Assembly (NCBI GenBank): GCA_009784975.1
Contig: WQXG01000002.1
Coordinates: 1-64,000 of the forward strand
From: Treponema sp.
GTDB taxonomy: Bacteria > Spirochaetota > Spirochaetia > Treponematales > Breznakiellaceae
Direction: 5' to 3'
DNA length: 64,000 bases
Under the pieces are notes generated by a model. It saw nothing but the letters and a program-made list of their open reading frames with translations, searched no databases and was not told the DNA's origin. The position numbers and the translations under genes are program-made. Of the stretch, positions 8,294 to 16,949 are shown one piece after another (position 1 is the first letter of the stretch; the number at the start of each line of letters is the position of its first letter).

Positions 8294-10055
8294 AAGTTAT
8301 TTTGATACTGATGATATCACCAAAGAACTTGATATTAATATCGTAAGAAGAATTTTCTCATTCTTAAAACCTTATAAGCATTTGGCGGCTATTACTCTTT
8401 TAGCCCTTTTAATTTCTACGTTCGGAGAACTGGTTATTCCTGTAATGCTGCGCCGGATTATTGACGATGCAATTATGGAAAAAAACACCTCTTTGCTGAT
8501 ACAGGGCTCCGTAATATATTTATTTATTCTGCTGTTTGTTTTTATTCTTACCTTTATGCAAACATGGACTGCAAACCTTATGACACAGCGCGTAATGAAG
8601 GATATGCGTCTTGGTCTTTTTAAAAAAACACTCTGCCAGTCTACAGGGTATCTTTCACGTCATCCTGTGGGCAGAATTGTTACGAGGCTTACAAGCGATG
8701 TGCAGACAATGGATGAGTTCTTTACAACTGTGCTGATTGCTTTTTTAAAAGATATTGCAATTATGACAGGAACTCTTGTTACAATGTTCATTCTTTCGCC
8801 GAAACTGGCGCTTATGGTGCTTGTTACCCTGCCGCCTGTCCTTGTTGTAACGCTTATTAGCCGCGTAAAAGCGCGGGATGCGTTTAGAAGGCAAAGAACC
8901 GCTTCCTCCAGGGTTTTTGCGTATCTTGCGGAACGGCTTGCGGGAATGCAGGTAGTACAGTATTTCAGGCAGGAAAAAAAGAGCCTGAATGAATTTAAGG
9001 AATCAAACAATGAATTGTTAAACGCAAACCTTAAGGAAATGTATGTATTCGCTACATTCAGACCTATGGTTGAATGGTTTTCTACAATTACACTGGCTGT
9101 TGTAATTGTTGTTGGAAGCTACATAGCGCTTTCAGCATCAGATTCAATTTCCATAGGAACATTAATTGCGTTTATCAATCTGGTTCAGATGTTTTTTGCT
9201 CCGGTAACAGATATTGCGGAAAAATACACTCTGCTTCAGTCTGCGATGGCAGGCGGAGAAAAAGTTTTTAAGTTAATGGATACGGATGAACAGATACCTG
9301 ATACAGGCTCTCATTCAATGGAAGATGCAAAGGGGCATATTGAATTTGATAATGTTTGTTTTGCTTATAAAGAGGGCGAGGATGTTTTAAAAGGGCTGTC
9401 TTTCTCTGTAAAGCCGGGGCAAATGGCGGCAATTGTCGGTTTTACGGGAGCGGGAAAAACTACAATTATAAATGTGCTAGCGCGTCTTTGGGATATTAAT
9501 TCCGGAGAAATACGCCTGGACGGCATACCGGTTAAAAATATTCCTCTTCCTCAATTACGCAATTCCATAATGCCGGTTACCCAGGATGTTACTTTGTTTT
9601 CCGGCACAATAGAAGAAAATATCTGCCTTGGACTTAAGCTTTCGCAGGAAGAAATTATTGAGGCGGCAAAAACGGTTTATGCCCATGAGTTTATTTCCGG
9701 TTTGCCGGATGGCTATAAAACCGTGCTTTCTGAAAGAGCGTCCAATATTTCTACAGGGCAAAGGCAGCTAATAAGTTTTGCGCGTGTTATGGCGCATAAT
9801 CCAAAAGTGGTAATTCTTGATGAGGCAACAAGTTCCATTGATACCGAAACAGAGCGCCTGATTCAGCTGGGAATGCAGAAGGTTCTTGCGGGCAGGACAT
9901 CTTTTGTTATTGCCCACAGGCTTTCTACGATACGCAACGCGGATCGTATTCTGGTTCTTTCCAACGGACGTCTTGTGGAAGACGGCAGACATGAAGACCT
10001 TGTAACACGTGATGGGATTTATGCCGGGTTATACAGATTGCAGTATACCCAATAG
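8286..10055 (+). CDS. ABC exporter, half-transporter B (catalytic Glu, degenerate signature)
   Basis: The second half of a heterodimeric exporter (589 aa): six membrane helices, then an ATPase domain with Walker A GFTGAGKT, signature ISTGQRQL in place of LSGGQ, and Walker B VVILDEATSSID with the catalytic Glu. Paired with the upstream subunit this gives one consensus site (its own Walker motifs plus the partner LSGGQ) and one degenerate site, as known for this class. The open frame extends upstream to 8133 inside the first gene, but the ATG at 8286 with GGAGCAGGGCG upstream gives the proper N-terminus MAESYFDTDD. A terminator follows 18 nt after the stop. Confidence 0.93.
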   Translation: MAESYFDTDDITKELDINIVRRIFSFLKPYKHLAAITLLALLISTFGELVIPVMLRRIIDDAIMEKNTSLLIQGSVIYLFILLFVFILTFMQTWTANLMTQRVMKDMRLGLFKKTLCQSTGYLSRHPVGRIVTRLTSDVQTMDEFFTTVLIAFLKDIAIMTGTLVTMFILSPKLALMVLVTLPPVLVVTLISRVKARDAFRRQRTASSRVFAYLAERLAGMQVVQYFRQEKKSLNEFKESNNELLNANLKEMYVFATFRPMVEWFSTITLAVVIVVGSYIALSASDSISIGTLIAFINLVQMFFAPVTDIAEKYTLLQSAMAGGEKVFKLMDTDEQIPDTGSHSMEDAKGHIEFDNVCFAYKEGEDVLKGLSFSVKPGQMAAIVGFTGAGKTTIINVLARLWDINSGEIRLDGIPVKNIPLPQLRNSIMPVTQDVTLFSGTIEENICLGLKLSQEEIIEAAKTVYAHEFISGLPDGYKTVLSERASNISTGQRQLISFARVMAHNPKVVILDEATSSIDTETERLIQLGMQKVLAGRTSFVIAHRLSTIRNADRILVLSNGRLVEDGRHEDLVTRDGIYAGLYRLQYTQ

Positions 10056-10073
10056 TATTATAAGCAAAAAAAA

Positions 10074-10112
10074 GAGCTGTCAGGGAAGTAATTCCTGGAC
10101 AGCTCCTTTTTA
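10074..10112. terminator. Bidirectional terminator between convergent genes
   Basis: An inverted repeat GAGCTGTC (10074-10081) / GACAGCTC (10098-10105), extended inward with mismatches by AGGGAA / TTCCTG, has CCTTTTTAT on the + side and a run of A (T on the - strand) on the other. It can serve both the ABC exporter genes and the minus-strand lipoprotein operon ending at 10131. Confidence 0.8.
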
Positions 10113-10130
10113 TATAAGGCGCGGGCAGAG

Positions 10131-13100
10131 CTAATTAAACAAGCTGCTGAAATTCCCGATGTAAGTTTCGGTAAGCCCTGTACCGTGTTTTAATGTTACC
10201 TCACTGAAAGTCGCGGCGCTATCAGCGGTTGTCATCATCCCGGAAACCAATAATCCAATATACATAACATCCGGCGCAGTAGACAAAGTTTCTGCTCTTG
10301 TTGCCCATGCTGTCCCGTCTGAAGATGCGGCAGTAGTAAAAGTGTTGCCATTACGTGTTATTCTGAGATAACAATAAGTTTGAACAGTAAGATCTGGTCT
10401 GGAACCAGCCGGACTCAGTTGATTGTGACTTGGAGCAGCGCCGTTATTGCGGGCTAAAGATCGAGGATCAGGGTTTTGAGCATTTTTAAATGGAGCAGCG
10501 TAATTTAAAATACTCGGAGCCGCAATATTTAAATTAGCGGGATTAGCATCCATGGCAATTATACCTATCCTGTCATTGGCATTGTTGGTAGATGATGAAG
10601 TTAAATCTGAGATTCTTACAGTAAATTCAAAATTACCTGTCACATTGATATAAATAAAATTACCATTCTGATTTCCATCAGCTGTTGTCCATCCCTGTTG
10701 TGTTGTAGCCCTGGCGGACATAACAATACTTGTATCGCCTGCCTGCCTTATGTGATTAGAAGTTGTTCTGTTTCCAATGGTTGCCTGTCTCCACACAAAA
10801 CCGGGCGGATCGCCGCCGCCTGTGCCGGTGACAACTGCCGTCGGGCCGCCTGTAAGACTGCCTGTGGTGCCGCCGCGGGTTACTATTACAGAAATGGTTG
10901 AGCCTTGATCGGCGGACTGTAAAATATAGGTATTGCTGTTGGTGCCGATGTTGGTGGAAGCTCCTCTTCTCCATTGGTAAGTAATTGCCCCGGTGCCGTT
11001 AAGGCCGCTTGTGTTCGCGGTTAGTGTCTGTCCCACTTGAGCTGTTCCGCTAATGGTTACAGTTCCGGTGAGGACGGGATCGCCTCCGCCTCCGCCGCTT
11101 ACTGAAACTCCAAATAATCTGCTGGAAAGACTCGGGAAAACCCAAAGTATATGATACCCGGTTACTGTGCTGTTATAAACAATCTCGCCGGGCAGAGAAG
11201 CATTGGTTCCGCCTGCAATAACTGTATGGCCGGTAGTTACCGCTGTTTTTGTCGCGCTGATACCGGTAGTATGGTTAATTCCAAGGGTACCTGCATTAGA
11301 GCCATTGGCGCAAATATAAAGCGTAACTGTCGCGGGACCGGAAAGAGGAATACCAAAATACCGTTGATTACCATTTGCTCCCCCGCCATTAGTAGTCCTA
11401 TGTGTGAATGTAGTCCCTGCAACTGTGGCAGTTTGCGAAATCGGATTAGCCCACCCTGTTCCAAATATCAATCCTTTATATAATGAATCACTTACAGTTA
11501 CGGCAGAAAAATCACTTGATATTAATATAAGCCCTGATACTGCAGGAGGATTTGTGCCGCCGCCTGCGGCGATAACTGCCGCTGTCGGAGCGCTGGTAAC
11601 ACTGCCGGAGTGACCGGCGCGGGTTACCGTTACGGTGATGGTCGCGCCCAAGTCGCCGGATTGCGCGGTGTAGGTATTGCTGTTGGTGCCGACGTTGGTG
11701 CTAGCTCTCCTCCATTGATAGGAAATTGTCCCGCTGCCGCCAAGACTGCCGGTATTCGCGGTGAGCGTTTGTCCCACTTGCGCGGTTCCGGTTATGGTTA
11801 CAGTTCCTGTAAGGAGCGGGTCGCCGCCGCAAGCGCAGGGGGTTACTCCGCAAACGCTGCATACCGGAGGATTCGACGGACCATCATCGGCAAGGTCTGA
11901 GCCCTGAATCGCTACCAGTCTGCTAGAGTAGTTTTGCAATAGCAGCAAGAGTTCGGGCATTGGGTTGTCAACAAGAGTTTGAGACCCTGGGGGGAAGGTA
12001 AATCTTAAATCCCCGCCCCAGTAACGGCCTGCGTACTGCATAACTTTGTCTCTGCCAACAGTTGGGGAATCCGAATTGTATGAGTAAGTAAGGAAACTGT
12101 TATCGTATACAGCGCCGCCCTTCTTCGCTGTTACAGAAGAAGGAACGTTATTTGATGCGGCTGTTACTGGATAGGCGTCAAACTCTATCGTATTGGCTGA
12201 ACTCCACGGTCTGTAGTCAGCCGAGGAAAAACTATCCATGAAGTTATCAAACGCTTTAATTATACCGCCGTTATCGCTGGAGATTGCGTTCCCTGTGCCA
12301 TTTACAATGTCGGTGCCTTGCTGAGAAATCAGTATTGGTTTTTTTGTATTCTGGAAATAATTTCTTTCTGCAAAGACAGACGCTCCCACTCTTGCTATGA
12401 TTCCGTACTTGCCGACATTATCATAGAAATTGTTGTACAAGTGTACTTTGTGAACACGTACCAACGGATGGCGGCTGTCTGAATGATTAAACCAGTTATG
12501 ATGATAAGTGACACGACCGGGCGTTTCCGAGGCACTGTTGCCTAACAAGCTGGATTTTCCCGAATCCCAGAAATGGTTAAAGGAAACGGTTATTAAATCA
12601 CAGGCTTTTATATCCAATGTGCCGTCGCCTTTTTTTTGATCGCTTGCGCTGCCGGGCATACAGTAGAATAAATCATTATTGTGCACCCATATATGATTGC
12701 TGTTTTGCAATTCAATAGCGTCTTTGTCATCGGTATTGCCAAGTATAAAACCAAGGTTGCGAATTTCGACGCCGCTTGCTCTGCTGGTTCTGAAACCCCA
12801 GCCGTAAACAGTAGCGTCATGGCCTACACCTTCAAAAGTAATGTTCATTCCGTTATTGGTGTTCGGCCTGTTTGCGGTTCCCTTAATCATTACAGAACCC
12901 GCGCTGTCTGTGAACGCCGATCCTCGTTTTTCATTTATCCTGCCGACAAAGCGGACAATCAAAGGACGCTCTTCAAAGCCGCCTTCATAAGCGGTAAGAA
13001 TTGCCTGGAGTCCTGTATATTCAATTTCTGTAGTGGCATTATTTCTTCTGACCCCTAATTTTACAACATCTTTGTTTGTATTGGTTATGTACAGAATACG

Positions 13101-14501
13101 CGCACCGGCTTTGGGCGTGCCGTTCAAGTTGTACGCGCCGGGAATCCTGCTGTTTAAGAATGCAAAACCTTCGCGAGTATGAGCAATTACAGAAATTCCA
13201 GTAGCAGTCGCATTATTCCCAAATTCAACACCCAAGTCATTGACCTGCCGTACCTGAACTTCATAAGTTCCCGCAGAAATACCAAGTATGTCAGCGCGCA
13301 TATGATCCTGATATTCCCGAATCAGCGGATCATCAATTTGTATCCATGGGATTGTGCCGCTAGACCTGTAGTACACATTGAATTTCGGGACATTGTCCAT
13401 TTTTTCCCATTTAACAAAAAAGGTTTCCAGCCAGCCGCTGGTTTCGATTATATTGATATTGTTTGCATTACTAAAAGAAAATTCTCTGGTAACAGGGTTT
13501 ACGGTAAAATTATAAAGCCCGGCAGAGGCAATTCGCCATCTGTTATTGGCAGTTGCAGAACCTGCGGGGGTGTATAACTGAAAAGTTGTGGTGTTCCTGC
13601 CAATTGCGGCATTTGTATTGTTCGCAGCCGGAACAAGACAAGCTCTTTGATTCGCTGTTGTCACAACAGCAGGGTTAGATACGCTGAAAGCAAATGTGCT
13701 GTTTGCAGTCATGTTCCGCTGAATGGAAAAATATCCAAGGTTGTTAATATTCATAAGGAAAGTTTCTGTACCGGAAATAAGCCACATATTTTCCATGTTG
13801 TTGCTGTAATCGCTGTCAGTAAAAGTTAGATCCAAACGTGTAGTTTGCCCGGGATAAATGTGGAGTATGTCATCCCAGATTATGGCGCTTGCGCCGCTGT
13901 TTGCCGCGATAAGTTCTCTTTCCAGACGGACAGTAGCAAGATAATAACCCGCGGGAACCGCAGTATCATTGCCGCTTAAAGTATTTTTTGTAACAGTTCC
14001 GGTTGCGTCCAATCTGGTCAGTATTATATTGGTGACATTGGGTGAAACACCGGTTATACCCCACCCAAGTGTTCCGTTTCCGGTCATTTGGGTAAAAACA
14101 AGAGGCACAAGAACGGTTGCTGGAGTTGTACGCGAAACGGTCAACGCTAAACCGCTTGCAGAAGCAATCCGTGTTTGCCGCTGCGCGTTATTAAATACCC
14201 TGACTTCCAGCAAATAGGTTCCTTCGCTGACCTGCAATTGTCCAAGATTTACGCCGGGGGTATTGTTGTTAATGGTTTGCGCTGTGCCGTTAGGATTTGG
14301 TGTAAAGATGAGCTCAAAGCCCGCAAAGGAATAACTTGAAGGTAAAATGGTTCTTCCTATATCCGCTGCAAATTGAAGGTTAACAAATCCTTTTCCTTCT
14401 TCAGGTACAGGTATCAGAGGCTGATCTAAATCCGGACATCCCGCAAGGCTTACAAGGAGGATAAGAACAGCAAATGTTAAGTTAAAAAATTTCTTTTTCA
14501 T
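10131..14501 (-). CDS. Secreted multidomain lipoprotein with PL1 pectate lyase domain
   Basis: A 1456-residue envelope protein with a lipobox (SLAGC, Cys22). Residues of about 25-345 are the N-terminal module shared with the next two upstream genes. Residues of about 450-790 form a right-handed beta-helix of the PL1/Amb_all pectate lyase type: DGTLDIKACDLITVSFNHF, then SGKSSLLG, then RHPLVR at 677-682, which matches the R-x-P-x-x-R motif with the catalytic arginine. Next come a Cys-rich linker near 880-892, two Ig-like repeats (about 892-978 and 1139-1228) around an intervening domain, and a C-terminal domain of about 220 residues that may be lectin-like. The likely role is beta-elimination cleavage of pectate at the cell surface. 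It is the last gene of a four-gene minus-strand operon; the ribosome site GGGAGG lies in the 14-nt gap. Confidence 0.85.
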   Translation of the reverse strand: MKKKFFNLTFAVLILLVSLAGCPDLDQPLIPVPEEGKGFVNLQFAADIGRTILPSSYSFAGFELIFTPNPNGTAQTINNNTPGVNLGQLQVSEGTYLLEVRVFNNAQRQTRIASASGLALTVSRTTPATVLVPLVFTQMTGNGTLGWGITGVSPNVTNIILTRLDATGTVTKNTLSGNDTAVPAGYYLATVRLERELIAANSGASAIIWDDILHIYPGQTTRLDLTFTDSDYSNNMENMWLISGTETFLMNINNLGYFSIQRNMTANSTFAFSVSNPAVVTTANQRACLVPAANNTNAAIGRNTTTFQLYTPAGSATANNRWRIASAGLYNFTVNPVTREFSFSNANNINIIETSGWLETFFVKWEKMDNVPKFNVYYRSSGTIPWIQIDDPLIREYQDHMRADILGISAGTYEVQVRQVNDLGVEFGNNATATGISVIAHTREGFAFLNSRIPGAYNLNGTPKAGARILYITNTNKDVVKLGVRRNNATTEIEYTGLQAILTAYEGGFEERPLIVRFVGRINEKRGSAFTDSAGSVMIKGTANRPNTNNGMNITFEGVGHDATVYGWGFRTSRASGVEIRNLGFILGNTDDKDAIELQNSNHIWVHNNDLFYCMPGSASDQKKGDGTLDIKACDLITVSFNHFWDSGKSSLLGNSASETPGRVTYHHNWFNHSDSRHPLVRVHKVHLYNNFYDNVGKYGIIARVGASVFAERNYFQNTKKPILISQQGTDIVNGTGNAISSDNGGIIKAFDNFMDSFSSADYRPWSSANTIEFDAYPVTAASNNVPSSVTAKKGGAVYDNSFLTYSYNSDSPTVGRDKVMQYAGRYWGGDLRFTFPPGSQTLVDNPMPELLLLLQNYSSRLVAIQGSDLADDGPSNPPVCSVCGVTPCACGGDPLLTGTVTITGTAQVGQTLTANTGSLGGSGTISYQWRRASTNVGTNSNTYTAQSGDLGATITVTVTRAGHSGSVTSAPTAAVIAAGGGTNPPAVSGLILISSDFSAVTVSDSLYKGLIFGTGWANPISQTATVAGTTFTHRTTNGGGANGNQRYFGIPLSGPATVTLYICANGSNAGTLGINHTTGISATKTAVTTGHTVIAGGTNASLPGEIVYNSTVTGYHILWVFPSLSSRLFGVSVSGGGGGDPVLTGTVTISGTAQVGQTLTANTSGLNGTGAITYQWRRGASTNIGTNSNTYILQSADQGSTISVIVTRGGTTGSLTGGPTAVVTGTGGGDPPGFVWRQATIGNRTTSNHIRQAGDTSIVMSARATTQQGWTTADGNQNGNFIYINVTGNFEFTVRISDLTSSSTNNANDRIGIIAMDANPANLNIAAPSILNYAAPFKNAQNPDPRSLARNNGAAPSHNQLSPAGSRPDLTVQTYCYLRITRNGNTFTTAASSDGTAWATRAETLSTAPDVMYIGLLVSGMMTTADSAATFSEVTLKHGTGLTETYIGNFSSLFN

Positions 14502-14515
14502 ATTTCATTTCCTCC

Positions 14516-16936
14516 CTAGTTCCTGTCCAAAACTGTAAAGTTGAAACTTCCGGGCATAGACCAGAAAGTATTGTTTATTTGAACGGTAAGGCGAACATTG
14601 TAACGGCCAAGTAAGTAGTCGGCGGCTCTAACCTGCAGTCTGTTATTGATGCTCGGTACAGCTTCTCCGTTTACATACCATGTATAAGTATGCCCTGCCA
14701 CAGGGTTTGTTATAATAAATTCCGCCGCAGTGGGTGTGCCGGACTTATAAATATTTGTATTGGCAGGCGCGGAAACAATAAAACCTGTACCCTGATCCGT
14801 TACGGTAAGCGGTATATTCACCCAGCCGGAACCGGCAGGAGGCGCCGCTCTTACATTAACGGTACATTCAGCAGTTCTGTTTCCATCCTGTGTTGTCACC
14901 CTGACAGTTGCCGTACCAACAGCGCTTGCAGTAACAAGGCCGCTGTTTGATACACTTGCAAAACCCGCGCCGGAAGCGACAGACCATGTTACATTTTTAT
15001 TTGTTGCACCGGCTGGCGTGAATACAGGAACAAGCTGATAAGTGTCGCCAACCAGCAGATCAATACTTGCCGGAAGTGAAACGCTTTGTACCGGTGTTCT
15101 GTCCAGTATTACTTCAAAGAGTCTTATGGGACTGTTGGCGCCTATCTGAATATTAACTCTGTCGGTACCCAAATAATCGTATACAAGCTGTCTGCGGGTA
15201 GATGTTGCATTGGAACCGGGGGTTGCAGCGCCGTCCATTACCTTAACGCCGTTAATGTAAAGCTGAGCAAAACGGCCGGAGTTTGCAGCGCCGGTACTGG
15301 CATAGTTCAATGTAATGGTGAAAGGTCCGGGAACATGATCAATTTTTATAAAATGTCTGCCCTGACCAAGTAAAGTTTCCGCATTGGGTTGTAAACATCC
15401 TACAGGACCGCCTGACCAGCCCGACTGCGAAGGCATCCAGCGCATACCGGTTGTTGTTGCTCCGGCAATTTCGCTTGCCGTTATTGTCATACCATTGCCG
15501 AATGGAGCGTCCGTTTTCATTGTTGTATCTGCTTGTGTAGTTGTATTGGTGTTATTGAATGCTTCCCAGCCGTCTATGGCATTTGCTGATCCGAATCTCC
15601 ATGTGTAGGGAACTATCACATTAACAGGTTCAATTACCGTAACAATACAGTCAGCCGTCCTGTTTCCATCCTGTGTAGTTACTCTGACAGAAGCTGTCCC
15701 TTCTCCGTTGGCAGTAACAAGGCCGTTATCTGAAACACTTATTATTTCTGAGCCGCCGTCCACGATAGACCATGTTACATTTTTATTGGTTGCGTTTGTT
15801 GGGTTAAAAACAGGAGTAAGCTGGTGAGTATCACCGGCTATCATTGTAAGAGTTGCCGGAAGAGAAACACTTATAACAGGGTAAATGATATTCTGGGTAA
15901 ACGAAAAGTTCCAGTCAACAGGATTCAGGGTGAAGGTACAAGCGCCATGGTTACTTAACGTCCATCTTCTTGCATTGGCAGGATTCGCAGAAGGATTTGC
16001 CAAAAAGGTCATTGTATTATTACCGGGTGTTACTGCAGCCACAGTCGTACTCGCGGGAACAAACCATGCTCTTTGATTTGCGGTAGTTGAAGCAGGATTG
16101 TTCAGGCTGAAAGCGAATGTATCAGATGCCGCCATATATTGCTGTACGGAAAAGTATCCAAGATTATTTTCTGTCATTGGATATGAAGCAGATCCGACTA
16201 TAAGCCATACATTTTCTATGCTATTGCTGAAATTATCTGCTGTAAAATTACGGTTTAAATTTGTTGTTTGTCCCGGGTAGATATTGAGTATGTCTGCCCA
16301 GATAGCCCGGCGCGCTCCGCTGCCGGATGTAATAAGGTCTTTGTCCAGGCGGATTGTAACGAGATAGTATCCTGCGGGAACTGCGGGATTATTGCCTGTA
16401 AGGTTTGGTAAAGTAACAGTGCCGGTTGCATCCAATCGGGTTAATTTTATATCTCTGGAATCCGGGGTTATATCGCTGGTTATATTCCATACAAGGGTTC
16501 CGGTTCCGCCGCTCATCGCGCTGAAAACAAGAGGAACTGTTACAGTTACGCTGCCCGCGCGAACAACATTTACATCGATATTACTTGCCGATGCAATCTG
16601 GGTTAACCTTCCGGCTTCAAGATATATTCTTACTTCCAGTTTCCAGTTTCCTTCAACAAGCTCAAGTTGATTAAGGTTTACGCCGGAAGTGCTGTTGGTA
16701 ATTATATAATCCTGCGCGCCGTTTGAATTGCCGGTAAAGCTTAGCTGATAAAAGCTAAAGGAATAATTCGGAGGCAGTATAGTCCGCCCGCTCTGATCAA
16801 CATCGAATTGCAGGTTTACAAATCCTTTTCCTTCGCCGGGTGAGGGAATTGGCGGTTCCATAAAATTAGGACATCCCGCCAACCCAATCAGCAAAACAAG
16901 AAATGTAACTGTTGTTTTATACAGCGTCTTTTTCAC
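14516..16936 (-). CDS. Secreted lipoprotein: shared N-module, two Big_2 Ig domains, sandwich domain, C-terminal module
   Basis: An 806-residue lipoprotein (LAGC, Cys22). Residues 25-345 are the N-terminal module common to its two neighbours (G-K-G-F-V-N-L-Q-F near the start, IYPGQTTN near 225). A Big_2-type Ig domain follows at about 353-440 (VSLPATLTMIAGDTHQL... NKNVTWSI). Residues of about 445-620 look like a beta-sandwich, possibly carbohydrate binding (FAQLYINGVKVMDG). A second Big_2 domain sits at about 622-705, and the C-terminal module (about 710-806) ends FWSMPGSFNFTVLDRN. No catalytic motif was seen. It lies 13-14 nt from both neighbours in the operon. A glycan-binding or adhesive surface role is plausible but inferred. 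Confidence 0.8.
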   Translation of the reverse strand: MKKTLYKTTVTFLVLLIGLAGCPNFMEPPIPSPGEGKGFVNLQFDVDQSGRTILPPNYSFSFYQLSFTGNSNGAQDYIITNSTSGVNLNQLELVEGNWKLEVRIYLEAGRLTQIASASNIDVNVVRAGSVTVTVPLVFSAMSGGTGTLVWNITSDITPDSRDIKLTRLDATGTVTLPNLTGNNPAVPAGYYLVTIRLDKDLITSGSGARRAIWADILNIYPGQTTNLNRNFTADNFSNSIENVWLIVGSASYPMTENNLGYFSVQQYMAASDTFAFSLNNPASTTANQRAWFVPASTTVAAVTPGNNTMTFLANPSANPANARRWTLSNHGACTFTLNPVDWNFSFTQNIIYPVISVSLPATLTMIAGDTHQLTPVFNPTNATNKNVTWSIVDGGSEIISVSDNGLVTANGEGTASVRVTTQDGNRTADCIVTVIEPVNVIVPYTWRFGSANAIDGWEAFNNTNTTTQADTTMKTDAPFGNGMTITASEIAGATTTGMRWMPSQSGWSGGPVGCLQPNAETLLGQGRHFIKIDHVPGPFTITLNYASTGAANSGRFAQLYINGVKVMDGAATPGSNATSTRRQLVYDYLGTDRVNIQIGANSPIRLFEVILDRTPVQSVSLPASIDLLVGDTYQLVPVFTPAGATNKNVTWSVASGAGFASVSNSGLVTASAVGTATVRVTTQDGNRTAECTVNVRAAPPAGSGWVNIPLTVTDQGTGFIVSAPANTNIYKSGTPTAAEFIITNPVAGHTYTWYVNGEAVPSINNRLQVRAADYLLGRYNVRLTVQINNTFWSMPGSFNFTVLDRN

Positions 16937-16949
16937 GTTTTATTCTCCC

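Noticed and set aside
10817..11830. The two similar Ig-like repeat segments as a mobile element
   Set aside because: They are in-frame protein domain repeats with diverged DNA and no terminal inverted repeats.
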